Source: Bacteroidota bacterium
GTDB lineage: Bacteria > Bacteroidota > Bacteroidia > UKL13-3
Reading direction: 5' to 3'
Assembly (NCBI GenBank): GCA_027482225.1
Contig: JAIXWD010000006.1
Coordinates: 1-64,000, forward strand
Length of the DNA stretch: 64,000 nucleotides
The translations under genes and the position numbers were made by a program. Numbering within the stretch: position 1 is the first letter of the stretch; the number at the start of each line of letters is the position of its first letter. This document shows, piece after piece, positions 18,524-28,849 of this stretch. The notes beneath the pieces were generated by a model that saw nothing but the letters and a program-made list of their open reading frames with translations, did no database searches and was not told the origin of the DNA.

Positions 18524-21500
18524 TTGTTTACTCTCTCTAAAATAAAACACATATCGCTCTCTTCCCTTTTCACCATGCTTGTTACTATGGTGTGGGGAGT
18601 TACGCCCGATTTTTTCTCGTTTCATGAGTTAGATGTATACAAAAAATTAGCCAATAAATCTTTTAGTTTCGCGCCACCGGATAGCTCTTCTAGCTCTGAT
18701 ACCACAAGAAAAAAACTACCTTACCCAATTCAAGACAGAAAGCCTTACGAACTCAACCAAAAAACACATCCGTTTGATTTGGGTGAGCCATCTAACATCA
18801 AAAACAAGTATGAGTTAGATCCAAAAACAAACCAATACAACTATAAATCAACAGTAGGCAGTCAGGAATATCGCTTGGGCGCAACAGTACCAGTTAAAGA
18901 GCAACTTAAACGTGAAAACGACCGTCAAAATGCACAATACTTTAAGCAACGTGCACAAGCACAAAATTTTGTAAAGGGTGGTGGTTTAATTCCACCTTTA
19001 AAGGTTGGCCCTAAAATTTTTGATAAAATATTTGGTAGTGGTGTAATTGATATTAGGCCACGTGGTACTGCCGAACTTATTTTTCAGGGTAATTTTAATA
19101 CAGTTCGTAATCCTGCCATTGCCTTGCGTCAACAAAGTACTGGCCAGTTTGATTTTCGTCAAAAAATACAGCTCAATGTTTCGGGTAGTGTTGGCGATAA
19201 AATGAAAGTGAATATGAACTATGATACCGAAGCCACTTTCGATTTTGAAAACCAAATGAAATTGGATTATTCGGGTAAAGACGATGACATCATAAAAAAA
19301 ATAGAACTAGGTAATGTAACCTTACCGCTAAACTCATCGCTTATACAAGGTAGCCAAAGCTTATTTGGGGTAAAAGCCACCATGCAGTTTGGTAAATTAA
19401 CCGTAACTTCTATTGTTACACAACAACGCGGAAAAACCACTGAAACAGAGTTACAGGGAGGTGTACAAACCACCCGTTTTGATATTCAGGCAGATAATTA
19501 CGATATGAATAAGCATTATTTCTTGGCTCAATATTTTAGAGACAATTATGATGCTTGGTTGGGTAACCTTCCAATAATCTCATCGCCTATTGTTATTAAC
19601 CGCGTGGAAGTTTGGGTTACTAATCGTACAGGGGTTTTTGATAATGCGAGAGATGTTATTGGTTTTAGCGATTTGGGTGAGGCCGGAAAACGCGACAACA
19701 AATATTGGGAACTTAACCCTAATCCAAATGATACTTTCCCTGGTAATAGCTCTAATAATTTGTATGGTTACTTAAGTGGTCAAGGATTAAATCCTGATAC
19801 CGCATTATTGCGTCAGTCTTTCCAAATACAAAATCAATTATTCCGCCATCAAAATACCACTAACTTACAGGCCATATCGCAATATCAACTGATTAATTAC
19901 GCGCGATTGTTAAGTCCTAGCGAGTACGCTATAAATACCCGTTTAGGTTACATCTCTCTAAATAGCGCCTTAAATAATGATGAGGTTTTATGCGTAGCTT
20001 TTGAATACACGATGGATGGCCGATATTTTAAAGTGGGTGAGTTTACTACAGACTTACCTCCAAATCCGGAAGTGCCAAATGTGTTATATACCAAAATGCT
20101 TAAAGGTCCGTCTCAACGCCCCGATTTACCAATGTGGGACCTGATGATGAAAAATATTTACGCTTTAGGTACATTTAATATTCAACCCAAAGATTTCAAA
20201 TTAAATGTTGTGTATGCTGATGACCCATCAGGTGCCGACTTGAATTACATTCCTCAACAAAATGAGCCTTTGCTAACAGGTGTACCATTAATCACTGTGT
20301 TAAACCTCGATAATTTAAACACACAACAAGAACGAGCTCCCGATGGTATTTTTGATTACATTGATGGTGTTACAATTAATGCAATGCAAGGACGTGTTAT
20401 TTTTCCTGTAGTTGAACCATTTGGAGCGCATTTAACATCTAAATTCATTAACAATAAAGACAGAGCTCGGTATTATTCTTTTTATGAATTATATGATTCA
20501 ACTCGATTTGCAGCTATACAGTTACCACAATACAATAAATTCTTTTTACGAGGTACTTATCAGGGCTCATCAAGTAATGAAATTTCTTTAAACAGCACAA
20601 ATATTCCGCGAGGTTCGGTAAGGGTAACAGCAAATGGTGCACCATTAACAGAAAACACCGATTTTGTGGTTGATTACAATCTTGGTCGTGTAAAAATATT
20701 GAATACCAGTTTACTTAACTCGGGAGCATCAATAAAAGTATCATCAGAAAGTAACTCTTTATTTAGTGTTCAACAAAAAACATTATTGGGTAGTCGTTTC
20801 GATTATAAATACAATAAAGATTTATTGTTTGGGGGGACATTTTTATATCTTAACGAAAGGCCTTTAACACCTAAAGTAAATATCGGTGAGGAACCCATTT
20901 CAAACATGATTGTTGGTCTTGATGGTTCTTATAACCGCAATTCTAGATTCTTAACTAAGTTAGTTGATAAACTTCCGTTTATTCAAACCAAAGAAATTTC
21001 AACCATTACAGTTAGTGGTGAGTTTGCTCAATTAATTCCTGGTGTTCAAGGTGCATTGGCTCAAAGCGGTACAGCTTATCTAGATGATTTTGAAGGCAGT
21101 GAAACTCCCTTTGATTTGCGTTCACCCGCATTAAACTGGACGTTAGCTTCAACACCTCAAGGTCAACCCGATTTATTTCCTGAAGGCAATACTTTAAATA
21201 GTTTAGAGTATGGTTTTAAACGTGCAAATTTTGCTTGGTACAATATTGCTACCACTTTTTATCGTGAAGACAACTTTACACCACAACACATACAAGATGA
21301 CGATGAACAATTAAGTAATGATTGCGTACGTGAGATTGATTTGAAAGAGATATTTCCCGAACGCCAACTACAGCAAGGTCTACCAACTAACGTATCAACT
21401 TTAGATTTAGCTTTTTATCCTAAAGATAGAGGTCCGTATAATTACAATGTGGATGAGCTGAATGAAGACGGTAGCATGGCTAACCCAACTAACAAATGGG

Positions 21501-24500
21501 GTGGTATTATGCGTAAAATAGATCAAAATGATTTTGAAGCCACTAATATTGATTACGTAGAAGTATGGATGATGGATCCCTATGCATGCAAAAATGATGC
21601 ATCAAATCAAGGATCATTTTATTTAAACTTAGGAAACATTTCAGAAGATATTTTACGTGATAATCGCAGATCGGCTGAAAATGGTTTACCAAGAACAGAG
21701 GCGGATAATTTATATATGGATAGTACCATATGGGGTCGTGTACCAGGTAAACCAGTAATTAATTTCGCCTTTGATGCCGATCCTGAAATTAGACAACAAC
21801 AAGATGTAGGATTAGATGGTTTTAATGATGATGGTGAACGTGCTTGGTTTGATACTGCTTATCTTCAAAAAGTTGCGAATCGATATGGAACAACAAGTGT
21901 AGCTTATCAAAATGCATTAAACGACCCGTCAAATGATAATTACAGCTATTATTTAAATACACCTTATAATAATGCGAGCACGTCTATTCTAGATCGATAC
22001 AAACGCTTCAACCGTCACCAAGGTAATTCACCAACCATTGAACAATCGCCAGAGGCTTATCCAATTACTGCTACAAATACCCCCGATAATGAAGACATCA
22101 ATCGTGATTTTACGTTAAATGACATTGAAGAATACTATCAATACAAAATAGATATCAGCAAAAATCGTTTGGCGGTTGGGCAAAATTATGTAACAGATAG
22201 CGTGCGTAGGTTAGCAACACTTAAAAATGGTAGCACGCGTGAAATTACTTGGTATCAGTTAAAAATACCTGTGCGTGAATACGAGAAAAAGGTTGGTCAG
22301 ATTTATGATTTTAAATCGATACGTTTCATGCGCATGTTTATGCGTGGTTTCAATGATGACATGATACTTCGTTTTGCTTATTTTCAATTAGTACGTGCTG
22401 ATTGGCGTAAATATTTGGGGAATTTAGAAGCAGGTAAAGAAAATATTCCTACAGATAATGTAGATAGAACTCAGTTTGTGGTATCTACAGTTAACCTAGA
22501 AAAAAACAGTGCCCGCTCTCCAATAAAATATGTAACACCTCCAGGAATTCAACGTGAGATTGATTTTAGCGCTCCACAGGCGGTTCAACAAAATGAGCAA
22601 TCGCTGTCGGTTCTTGTTTGCGATTTGCGTGATGGGGATGCACGAGGCGCATTTAAAAACATCAGCACCGACCTAAGACGTTATGGTAAATTACGTATGT
22701 TTTTACATGCAGAAGGTGTAAATGATGCACTAAAGGATGATGATGTAAATGCATTTATTCGTATAGGTACTGATTTAACAAATAACTATTACGAATTTGA
22801 AATGCCTTTAAAAGTTACAGTTCCACCAACTGGAAATCCAAGTGATATTTGGCCTAGTGCAAATGAAATGACCATAACACTTGAGGAGTTAATCAATACC
22901 AAAATTGCCCGTACCAATGCTAACTATCCTTTTACAGCGGTGTATGAGCGTCAAGGTGGTAATGGTATTTACCGCGTTGTTGGTTTGCCAGATTTAAGTC
23001 AGGCACGTATAGTTATGGTTGGTATACGAAACCCTAAAGCAAAGCCGGGTATAAATAATGATGACGCATTGCCTAAATGCGCAGAAGTTTGGTTTAATGA
23101 ATTGCGCATGACCGAGTTTAGCAACCAAGGTGGTTGGGCTGCTACAGGAAGGGTTTTAGCTAAATTAGCCGATTTTGGAAACTTACAATTTACAGGCAGT
23201 ATATCTACTGTAGGTTGGGGTGGAATTGATAAAAAATTAAACGAGCGTAGTTTAAATGATCAATACAATTACGATTTACAAAGTAATTTTGAGTTAGGGA
23301 AATTTTTTCCTAAAAACATCGGCTTATCTATTCCAATGTTTTTGTCTTATGGTAACACTACAATTCGGCCATTTTATAATCCGCTTAATCCTGATGTAAA
23401 ATTGCAAAAAGAAATAGACGAGAGTACTAACCCCGCTTATGTTGATAGGATTAGCCGTGCTGCTGACGATTACACTACTAGGCGTAGTATTAACTTTACC
23501 AATATTAGAAAAAATAGAATGGGTACCGGTAAACAGCATTTTTACGATATAGAAAACTTAACATTTACATATGCCTATACAGAAACATTCAGACGCAATC
23601 AATCAATAGAGTATTTTATTTTGCAGAATTACCGTGGTATGGTAGGCTATACTTATAATTTCGCAACAAAACCATGGGAGCCGTTTAAAGAAATAATTAA
23701 ATCAAAACAGCTTCAATTGATAAAAGACTTTAACCTTAATTTTAAACCAGCATCTTGGGGTGCACGTATGGAGGCCGACAGAAGATACGGAGTAACCATC
23801 AACCGAAATAATGACAACCCTAATACAATAATTCCTACTCTGTTTGATAAGTTGTTTACCATGAATAGGTATTACGATTTTAGGTATGACATTACTAGGG
23901 GTTTAAAACTAGATTATAATTCAACTGCAATGGCTCGAGTTGATGAACCAATTGGAAGAATTGATGAAAGCACTCCACAAAAACAAGATAGCATGTGGAA
24001 TAATTTCTGGAATGGCGGAAGATTAACTCAGTTCGATCAAGTAATGCGTTTAAATTATGCCATACCGATTAATAAAATTCAGTTATTAAGCTGGACAAAC
24101 TTAACATATAATTACACTGCAAATTTCCAATGGAAACAAGCTCCACCAGCTGCAGATAGTTTAGGGAATACCATTCAAAATTCTCGTGTACAAACTTGGA
24201 ATGCTAACCTAAACTTAATTATGTTGTATAATAAGTTTGCCATATTACGTGAGCTGAATAATCCAGGTGGGTCCAAGGCTCCTGCTTCACCTAAAAAACC
24301 AAAACCTAAAAAGAAGCTAGCCGTAAAAAAAGATAAAAACGGAAAAGAAATTAAACAAGAGGATGAGGAGAATGAAGAAAAGCCAGCCCCCAAGTTAAAC
24401 CCAGCCATGAAATTTGCTTTGCGTTTATTAACCAGTACTAAAAATGTAACTTACCAGCATACAATAAATAATGGTATGGTATTGCCAGGGTTTAATGCAA

Positions 24501-25753
24501 AACCACAATACATAGGTCAGAATTTTGATTTGGGAGCACCTGGTTTTGATTTTTTACTTGCAATGCAAGATCCTGAATACCGATTTCAGGCCAGCCAAAA
24601 AGGTTGGTTAACAAAAGATACCCGAGTAAGCAGTTATTATGTCACAGATTTTAGAGAGAATATTACAGGACGTGCAACACTTGAGCCTATTCAAGATTTT
24701 AGGGTTGAGTTAAATGTATCAAAACAACAATCACTTGCTCAACAATCATTATTTAGATTTGATTCTGTATTGGAATTGCACCGCGATGTAGGTCCTTTGG
24801 TTGAGTCGGGAACCTATTCATTAACCTATAATATTTTTGCAACTACTTTCTCTAAAGAGTTGTCGGATGGAACATCTGATGTGTTTAATCAATTTCAAGA
24901 TAACCGTAAGATTATTGCAGAGCGCCTGTCTCAGGATACTAAACGTCCTGGCTTAGGACTTGATAGTAATGGATTTCCTATTGGTTATAGCCGCAATGCA
25001 CAAGAAGTGCTTATTCCAGCATTTTTATCTGCCTATTCAGATAAAGATGCTAAAAGTGCTGCATTAACAGCTTTTCCTCAAATTCCTGTTCCAAATTGGC
25101 GTGTTACTTATACTGGTTTAACTCGAATCGAAAAAATTAAAGAATATGCAAGTAATGTTACCATTAACCACGCATATACTTCTACCTATTCAGTGGCATC
25201 ATTCCAAACCATTACAGATACGGCTTCAACAAATCTTAATGGAGATTATAGTCCTCAGTATCAAATACGAAGTATAAGTATTGTTGAACGTTGGGGTCCT
25301 TTTATAGGTATTGATGTTACTTTAGTAAATAATTTAACAGCTAAGTTTGAGTACAAACGCGATCGTAGTTTGAATTTTGCTTTAACTAATGGACAGTTGA
25401 GCGAGCAAAAAGGAAGCGAGTTTGTATTTGGTACAGGTTACCGTACCCAAAAATTACGCATTCCGTTTATAAGTGGAGGCAGAACTTTGGTGTTAAAAAA
25501 TGATGTAAATTTCAGGTTTGATTTCAGTATACGTGAGCAAGTAACCAAAGTGCGTAACTTAGACAGACCAAGTAATGATCCGGTATTGGGTCAAACCGTT
25601 ATATCTATCCGCCCAACCATTGAGTACATGATAAACGAGAAATTGATGTTACGTATTTTCTACGACAGACGTCAAACCAATCCTGCAACATCAAACCAAT
25701 TTCCAACCATTATAACTAGCGGTGGATTTAGTTTAAGGTATACTATACAATAG
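18524..25753 (+). CDS. sprA: T9SS outer-membrane translocon SprA
   Basis: The 2409-residue size, the position after ruvA, and blocks such as FDFRQKIQLNVSGSVGDKMK, GTAYLDDFEGSETPFDLRS and EVWFNELRMTEF identify SprA (also called Sov), the very large barrel through which T9SS cargo crosses the outer membrane. Residues about 1917-1960 form a Lys/Glu-rich charged insert (PKKPKPKKKLAVKKDKNGK) that looks unstructured. The frame opens just after the ruvA stop and has no ATG in the expected place: TTG at 18524 gives a plausible export signal, and the next ATG, at 18575, would leave only a short hydrophobic start. The ATG at 18508 is out of frame and stops after ten codons. The stop codon abuts that of the convergent GNAT gene, with no room for a terminator. 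Confidence 0.95.
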   Translation: MFTLSKIKHISLSSLFTMLVTMVWGVTPDFFSFHELDVYKKLANKSFSFAPPDSSSSSDTTRKKLPYPIQDRKPYELNQKTHPFDLGEPSNIKNKYELDPKTNQYNYKSTVGSQEYRLGATVPVKEQLKRENDRQNAQYFKQRAQAQNFVKGGGLIPPLKVGPKIFDKIFGSGVIDIRPRGTAELIFQGNFNTVRNPAIALRQQSTGQFDFRQKIQLNVSGSVGDKMKVNMNYDTEATFDFENQMKLDYSGKDDDIIKKIELGNVTLPLNSSLIQGSQSLFGVKATMQFGKLTVTSIVTQQRGKTTETELQGGVQTTRFDIQADNYDMNKHYFLAQYFRDNYDAWLGNLPIISSPIVINRVEVWVTNRTGVFDNARDVIGFSDLGEAGKRDNKYWELNPNPNDTFPGNSSNNLYGYLSGQGLNPDTALLRQSFQIQNQLFRHQNTTNLQAISQYQLINYARLLSPSEYAINTRLGYISLNSALNNDEVLCVAFEYTMDGRYFKVGEFTTDLPPNPEVPNVLYTKMLKGPSQRPDLPMWDLMMKNIYALGTFNIQPKDFKLNVVYADDPSGADLNYIPQQNEPLLTGVPLITVLNLDNLNTQQERAPDGIFDYIDGVTINAMQGRVIFPVVEPFGAHLTSKFINNKDRARYYSFYELYDSTRFAAIQLPQYNKFFLRGTYQGSSSNEISLNSTNIPRGSVRVTANGAPLTENTDFVVDYNLGRVKILNTSLLNSGASIKVSSESNSLFSVQQKTLLGSRFDYKYNKDLLFGGTFLYLNERPLTPKVNIGEEPISNMIVGLDGSYNRNSRFLTKLVDKLPFIQTKEISTITVSGEFAQLIPGVQGALAQSGTAYLDDFEGSETPFDLRSPALNWTLASTPQGQPDLFPEGNTLNSLEYGFKRANFAWYNIATTFYREDNFTPQHIQDDDEQLSNDCVREIDLKEIFPERQLQQGLPTNVSTLDLAFYPKDRGPYNYNVDELNEDGSMANPTNKWGGIMRKIDQNDFEATNIDYVEVWMMDPYACKNDASNQGSFYLNLGNISEDILRDNRRSAENGLPRTEADNLYMDSTIWGRVPGKPVINFAFDADPEIRQQQDVGLDGFNDDGERAWFDTAYLQKVANRYGTTSVAYQNALNDPSNDNYSYYLNTPYNNASTSILDRYKRFNRHQGNSPTIEQSPEAYPITATNTPDNEDINRDFTLNDIEEYYQYKIDISKNRLAVGQNYVTDSVRRLATLKNGSTREITWYQLKIPVREYEKKVGQIYDFKSIRFMRMFMRGFNDDMILRFAYFQLVRADWRKYLGNLEAGKENIPTDNVDRTQFVVSTVNLEKNSARSPIKYVTPPGIQREIDFSAPQAVQQNEQSLSVLVCDLRDGDARGAFKNISTDLRRYGKLRMFLHAEGVNDALKDDDVNAFIRIGTDLTNNYYEFEMPLKVTVPPTGNPSDIWPSANEMTITLEELINTKIARTNANYPFTAVYERQGGNGIYRVVGLPDLSQARIVMVGIRNPKAKPGINNDDALPKCAEVWFNELRMTEFSNQGGWAATGRVLAKLADFGNLQFTGSISTVGWGGIDKKLNERSLNDQYNYDLQSNFELGKFFPKNIGLSIPMFLSYGNTTIRPFYNPLNPDVKLQKEIDESTNPAYVDRISRAADDYTTRRSINFTNIRKNRMGTGKQHFYDIENLTFTYAYTETFRRNQSIEYFILQNYRGMVGYTYNFATKPWEPFKEIIKSKQLQLIKDFNLNFKPASWGARMEADRRYGVTINRNNDNPNTIIPTLFDKLFTMNRYYDFRYDITRGLKLDYNSTAMARVDEPIGRIDESTPQKQDSMWNNFWNGGRLTQFDQVMRLNYAIPINKIQLLSWTNLTYNYTANFQWKQAPPAADSLGNTIQNSRVQTWNANLNLIMLYNKFAILRELNNPGGSKAPASPKKPKPKKKLAVKKDKNGKEIKQEDEENEEKPAPKLNPAMKFALRLLTSTKNVTYQHTINNGMVLPGFNAKPQYIGQNFDLGAPGFDFLLAMQDPEYRFQASQKGWLTKDTRVSSYYVTDFRENITGRATLEPIQDFRVELNVSKQQSLAQQSLFRFDSVLELHRDVGPLVESGTYSLTYNIFATTFSKELSDGTSDVFNQFQDNRKIIAERLSQDTKRPGLGLDSNGFPIGYSRNAQEVLIPAFLSAYSDKDAKSAALTAFPQIPVPNWRVTYTGLTRIEKIKEYASNVTINHAYTSTYSVASFQTITDTASTNLNGDYSPQYQIRSISIVERWGPFIGIDVTLVNNLTAKFEYKRDRSLNFALTNGQLSEQKGSEFVFGTGYRTQKLRIPFISGGRTLVLKNDVNFRFDFSIREQVTKVRNLDRPSNDPVLGQTVISIRPTIEYMINEKLMLRIFYDRRQTNPATSNQFPTIITSGGFSLRYTIQ

Positions 25754-26170
25754 TTACCTCACATACATTTTTACATGTTCAATGCCACCTTCCCAAAAGT
25801 GTTCTCCTTTTGGCAACAAGCCGTGTCGCAGGTAAAAGTTTTTAGCAGCTAGTTGTGCATGTAAGTATACTGGTTTTTCATCATTGGGTAAATCTGCAAT
25901 AATTCGAATTAATAAGGCAGCCCCAACTTGTTGGTTTCTGAATTCTTTAGTAACAGCAAATCGCTCTAACTTGTATCCTTTTTCTGTTTGGCGCCATCGG
26001 GCTGTGCCTACTGCATTATTATCAATCAGCGCAATATAATGATGGCTCTCTTCTTCAAACTCCCACTCAATATCTTCTGGGCAATTTTGCTCAATTACAA
26101 ATACTTCTTTGCGAATTTTATGAGCTTCATTTAGTTCTTCAGCCGTTTCAATCAACTTTACCTTTATCAT
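25754..26170 (-). CDS. GNAT family N-acetyltransferase
   Basis: 138 residues from the ATG at 26170. An upstream extension to 26290 would run across the promoter region and into fbaB, so it is rejected. The GNAT fold is shown by [25 protein letters not shown], the acetyl-CoA loop region [20 protein letters not shown], and [21 protein letters not shown]. The arrangement resembles the ElaA/YjcF group of small acetyltransferases, whose substrates are mostly unknown. Its promoter appears to overlap that of the divergent fbaB in a perfect palindrome. Confidence 0.85.
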   Translation of the reverse strand: MIKVKLIETAEELNEAHKIRKEVFVIEQNCPEDIEWEFEEESHHYIALIDNNAVGTARWRQTEKGYKLERFAVTKEFRNQQVGAALLIRIIADLPNDEKPVYLHAQLAAKNFYLRHGLLPKGEHFWEGGIEHVKMYVR

Positions 26171-26173
26171 ACC

Positions 26174-26201
26174 TTGAGTTTGTAAAAAAAGTTTATGTTT
26201 G
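26174..26201 (+). promoter_or_regulatory. fbaB promoter (TTG-N17-TATGTTTG)
   Basis: TTG at 26174-26176, then 17 bases, then TATGTTTG at 26194-26201, 22 bases before the fbaB ATG. This fits the Bacteroidota primary sigma consensus. Confidence 0.65.
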
Positions 26202-26210
26202 CAAACATAA
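26193..26210. promoter_or_regulatory. 18-bp perfect palindrome shared by two divergent promoters
   Basis: TTATGTTTGCAAACATAA is its own reverse complement and supplies a TATGTTTG -7 box on each strand. It is a possible operator as well as the shared promoter core. Confidence 0.7.
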
Positions 26211-26231
26211 TACATCAAGTAACATGAGCAA
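26202..26231 (-). promoter_or_regulatory. GNAT gene promoter (TTG-N19-TATGTTTG)
   Basis: Read on the minus strand: TTG at 26231-26229, 19 bases, then TATGTTTG at 26209-26202. It overlaps the first codons of fbaB and the plus-strand -7 box palindrome. Confidence 0.6.
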
Positions 26232-27276
26232 CATAGTTGAATTATTAGGCGAAAATGCCGACAGCTTATTAAAGCACGAGTGTAAAACAATTAGCAAAGA
26301 GCATATTCATGCTCCAAGCCCAACTTTTGTAAACGATATTTTCGGTCAAAGTAACCGTAACCCTCAAGTTTTACGTAGCTTACAACAGATTTACAGTACT
26401 GGCCGTTTAGCAAATACTGGATATGTTTCGATTTTGCCTGTTGATCAGGGTATTGAGCATAGCGGTGGAGCTTCATTTGCACCAAACCCTCGTTATTTCG
26501 ATCCTCAGAATATTATAGAATTAGCTATTGAAGGCGGATGTAATGCTGTAGCTTCAACATATGGTGTTTTGGCGTCTTGTTCGCGCAAGTATGCGCACAA
26601 AATTCCGTTTATAGTTAAAATTAACCACAACGAGTTTTTAAGTTATCCGAATAAATTCGACCAAATTATGTTTGGTTCTGTAGATGAGGCTTGGAATTTA
26701 GGTGCTGTAGCTGTTGGTGCTACTATTTATTTTGGTAGTGATGAAAGTGCACGTCAAATACAAGAGGTTGCTGCCGCATTTGAGCGTGCGCATGAGTTAG
26801 GTATGGCTACTATTTTATGGTGCTACTTACGTAATAACTCATTTAAAAAGGATGGTGTTGATTACCATACTGCAGCTGATTTAACTGGACAAGCAAATCA
26901 CTTGGGAGTTACCATACAAGCAGATATTATTAAACAAAAATTACCAACTGTTAATGGTGGTTACACCGCGTTAAACTTTGGTAAAACACATAATAAAGTA
27001 TATACAGAACTTTCGTCAAACAATCCTATTGATTTGGCTCGTTACCAAGTAGCAAATTGCTACATGGGTCGCCAAGGTTTAATAAACTCTGGTGGAGAAA
27101 GTAAAGGTGCTAGCGATTTAGCTGAAGCAGTTACTACAGCTGTAATTAACAAGCGTGCTGGTGGTCAAGGCTTAATTTCAGGTCGTAAAGCCTTTCAAAA
27201 GCCGGTTAACGAAGGTGTTGCATTATTAAATGCAATTCAAGATGTTTACCTAGATAATTCTATTACTTTAGCTTAA
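26224..27276 (+). CDS. fbaB: Class I fructose-bisphosphate aldolase (DhnA/FbaB type)
   Basis: Cleaves fructose 1,6-bisphosphate to dihydroxyacetone phosphate and glyceraldehyde 3-phosphate, or runs the reverse in gluconeogenesis, by a lysine Schiff base rather than a metal. The 350 residues show [63 protein letters not shown], and [12 protein letters not shown], which carries the expected Schiff-base lysine. This matches the archaeal-type class I family of FbaB. It is monocistronic, with its own promoter and a terminator after it. The TATGTTTG box lies within a perfect palindrome, so regulation in common with the GNAT gene is possible. Confidence 0.93.
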   Translation: MSNIVELLGENADSLLKHECKTISKEHIHAPSPTFVNDIFGQSNRNPQVLRSLQQIYSTGRLANTGYVSILPVDQGIEHSGGASFAPNPRYFDPQNIIELAIEGGCNAVASTYGVLASCSRKYAHKIPFIVKINHNEFLSYPNKFDQIMFGSVDEAWNLGAVAVGATIYFGSDESARQIQEVAAAFERAHELGMATILWCYLRNNSFKKDGVDYHTAADLTGQANHLGVTIQADIIKQKLPTVNGGYTALNFGKTHNKVYTELSSNNPIDLARYQVANCYMGRQGLINSGGESKGASDLAEAVTTAVINKRAGGQGLISGRKAFQKPVNEGVALLNAIQDVYLDNSITLA

Positions 27277-27292
27277 TTAAGTTAATAAGTTA

Positions 27293-27340
27293 TTGGTTGG
27301 TTGGGTGATTTGATTTGCCCAATCAACCATTTTTGTTTTT
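27293..27340 (+). terminator. Terminator after fbaB
   Basis: TTGGTTGGTTGGG pairs with CCCAATCAACCA (one G-U pair), followed by a T-rich run. Confidence 0.8.
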
Positions 27341-27384
27341 AACACAAAAATTATAGCATTAGTTATATCTCAAATACTAAAAAA

Positions 27385-28257
27385 ATGAGTTGGTTTAAAC
27401 GTGTAAAAGAAGGTATTACAACCTCAACCGAAGATAAAAAATCGGTGCCTGATGGTTTGTGGCATAAGTGCCCTAGATGTAAAAAAGCCGTTACTACTGC
27501 TGAACATGAAGCTAATCAGTTTGTTTGCCCTGGTTGTAACTACCACGATAAAATTGGTTCGAAAGAATATTTTGAACTGTTGTTTGATGAAAGCAATTAC
27601 ACTGAGTTGTTTGCTAATATTTATCCAACCGACCCACTAGAATTTAAAGATACCAAAGACTATAAATCACGTTTGGCTGATAGCCAGAAGAAAAGTGGCA
27701 TGACAGATGCCATGCGTGTTGGGACAGGAACTATTCAAAGTTTCCCTATTGTTATTGCCTGTATGGACTTTAACTTTATTGGCGGAAGTATGGGTAGTGT
27801 AATGGGAGAAAAAATTGCACGAGCCATTGACTATGGTCGCGAAAATAAAATGCCAGTAATGGTTATTTCCAAATCGGGTGGTGCACGTATGATGGAAGCA
27901 GCGTTTAGCTTAATGCAAATGGCTAAAACATCTGCTAAATTAGCCTTGTTGGCAAAAGATGGCATTCCTTACATCAGTTTATTAACAGATCCTACAACAG
28001 GTGGTGTTACGGCATCGTTTGCTATGTTGGGCGATTTTAACATTGCCGAACCTGAAGCGTTAATTGGTTTTGCCGGACCTCGTGTAATTCGCGAAACCAT
28101 TGGTAAAGATTTACCTAAAGGTTTCCAAAGCTCTGAGTTTTTATTAGAGCATGGTTTTGTAGATATGATTGTAAACCGCACCAATTTAAGAAGTCAATTG
28201 GGGCAACTACTTTCTTTGTTGGCTAATAAACCTTTGGTTAAACCTGAAGTGGAATAA
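27385..28257 (+). CDS. accD: Acetyl-CoA carboxylase carboxyltransferase subunit beta
   Basis: Transfers the carboxyl group from carboxybiotin to acetyl-CoA to form malonyl-CoA, together with AccA. The 290 residues begin with a zinc ribbon, Cys29-x2-Cys32 and Cys48-x2-Cys51 (HKCPRCKK, VCPGCNYHDK), which distinguishes AccD from other carboxyltransferases. The crotonase-like core follows: DFNFIGGSMGSVMGEKIARA, SGGARMMEAAFSLMQMAK, TDPTTGGVTASFAMLGD, and EALIGFAGPRVIRETIG. It sits upstream of rpsO, which has its own promoter, so they are probably separate units. No accA, accB or accC is in the window. Confidence 0.96.
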   Translation: MSWFKRVKEGITTSTEDKKSVPDGLWHKCPRCKKAVTTAEHEANQFVCPGCNYHDKIGSKEYFELLFDESNYTELFANIYPTDPLEFKDTKDYKSRLADSQKKSGMTDAMRVGTGTIQSFPIVIACMDFNFIGGSMGSVMGEKIARAIDYGRENKMPVMVISKSGGARMMEAAFSLMQMAKTSAKLALLAKDGIPYISLLTDPTTGGVTASFAMLGDFNIAEPEALIGFAGPRVIRETIGKDLPKGFQSSEFLLEHGFVDMIVNRTNLRSQLGQLLSLLANKPLVKPEVE

Positions 28258-28292
28258 CAACTTAGGTGCTATTCCTACAGATGATAGAACAT

Positions 28293-28322
28293 TTGTAACT
28301 ATCAAATATTTACATACCTTTG
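28293..28322 (+). promoter_or_regulatory. rpsO promoter (TTG-N19-TACCTTTG)
   Basis: TTG at 28293-28295 and TACCTTTG at 28315-28322 with a 19-base spacer, 34 bases before the rpsO ATG. This is one of the best consensus matches in the window. Confidence 0.8.
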
Positions 28323-28356
28323 CATCTCATTTTATTAAACAATAAATTTTTAAATT

Positions 28357-28632
28357 ATGTATTTGACCACAGACACGAAGCAATCAATCTTCGAAAAGTA
28401 CGGTAAAGCCAAGTCTAAAACAGACACAGGCTCAGCTGAGAGTCAGATCGCATTATTTACTCACCGTATTAATCACATTACGGGCCACTTAAAGCAGAAC
28501 AAAAAAGATTATTCTGCTGAGTTGAGCCTAGTGAAATTGGTAGGTAAAAGACGCGCTCTACTAGACTATCTTGTTAAAAATGATATCTTCCGTTACAGGG
28601 CGATCATTAAAGAATTAGAAATCCGTAAATAA
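28357..28632 (+). CDS. rpsO: 30S ribosomal protein S15
   Basis: A primary 16S rRNA binder that organises the central domain of the small subunit. The 91 residues are full length. Signature blocks are GSAESQIALFTHRINHITGHLKQN with the conserved rRNA-contacting glutamine, histidines and RI, and SLVKLVGKRRALLDYLVKND near the end. Start ATG at 28357, with a good promoter just upstream. pnp follows after 217 bases, the order also seen in enterobacteria, although a terminator-like hairpin separates them here. Confidence 0.97.
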   Translation: MYLTTDTKQSIFEKYGKAKSKTDTGSAESQIALFTHRINHITGHLKQNKKDYSAELSLVKLVGKRRALLDYLVKNDIFRYRAIIKELEIRK

Positions 28633-28701
28633 TGTTCAGTTATTTTGGATTAACGATACACCTTCCGGCATCTTTGTCGGTTTCTATATCGTAAATTTAA
28701 T

Positions 28702-28733
28702 AAAAGCAGGGGCCAATAAAAGCCTCTGCTTTT
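28702..28733 (+). terminator. Terminator between rpsO and pnp
   Basis: AAAAGCAGGGGC pairs with GCCTCTGCTTTT (one G-U pair) around an eight-base A-rich loop, followed by T residues. Readthrough into pnp cannot be excluded. Confidence 0.8.
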
Positions 28734-28849
28734 GTGTTTATTGAGGCTTTAATAAAATGAAAACCTTTATAATAATGGGTTTAACTAAAGTAAAAAACTT
28801 AAACAATAATAAACCTTGCAGGGAATAGGCCCTGTAAACAATTAGAAAA

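Noticed and set aside
28819-28834. pnp leader hairpin CAGGG/CCCTG as an autoregulatory site
   Set aside because: The stem is only five pairs and nothing else supports regulation; mentioned only in the pnp entry.
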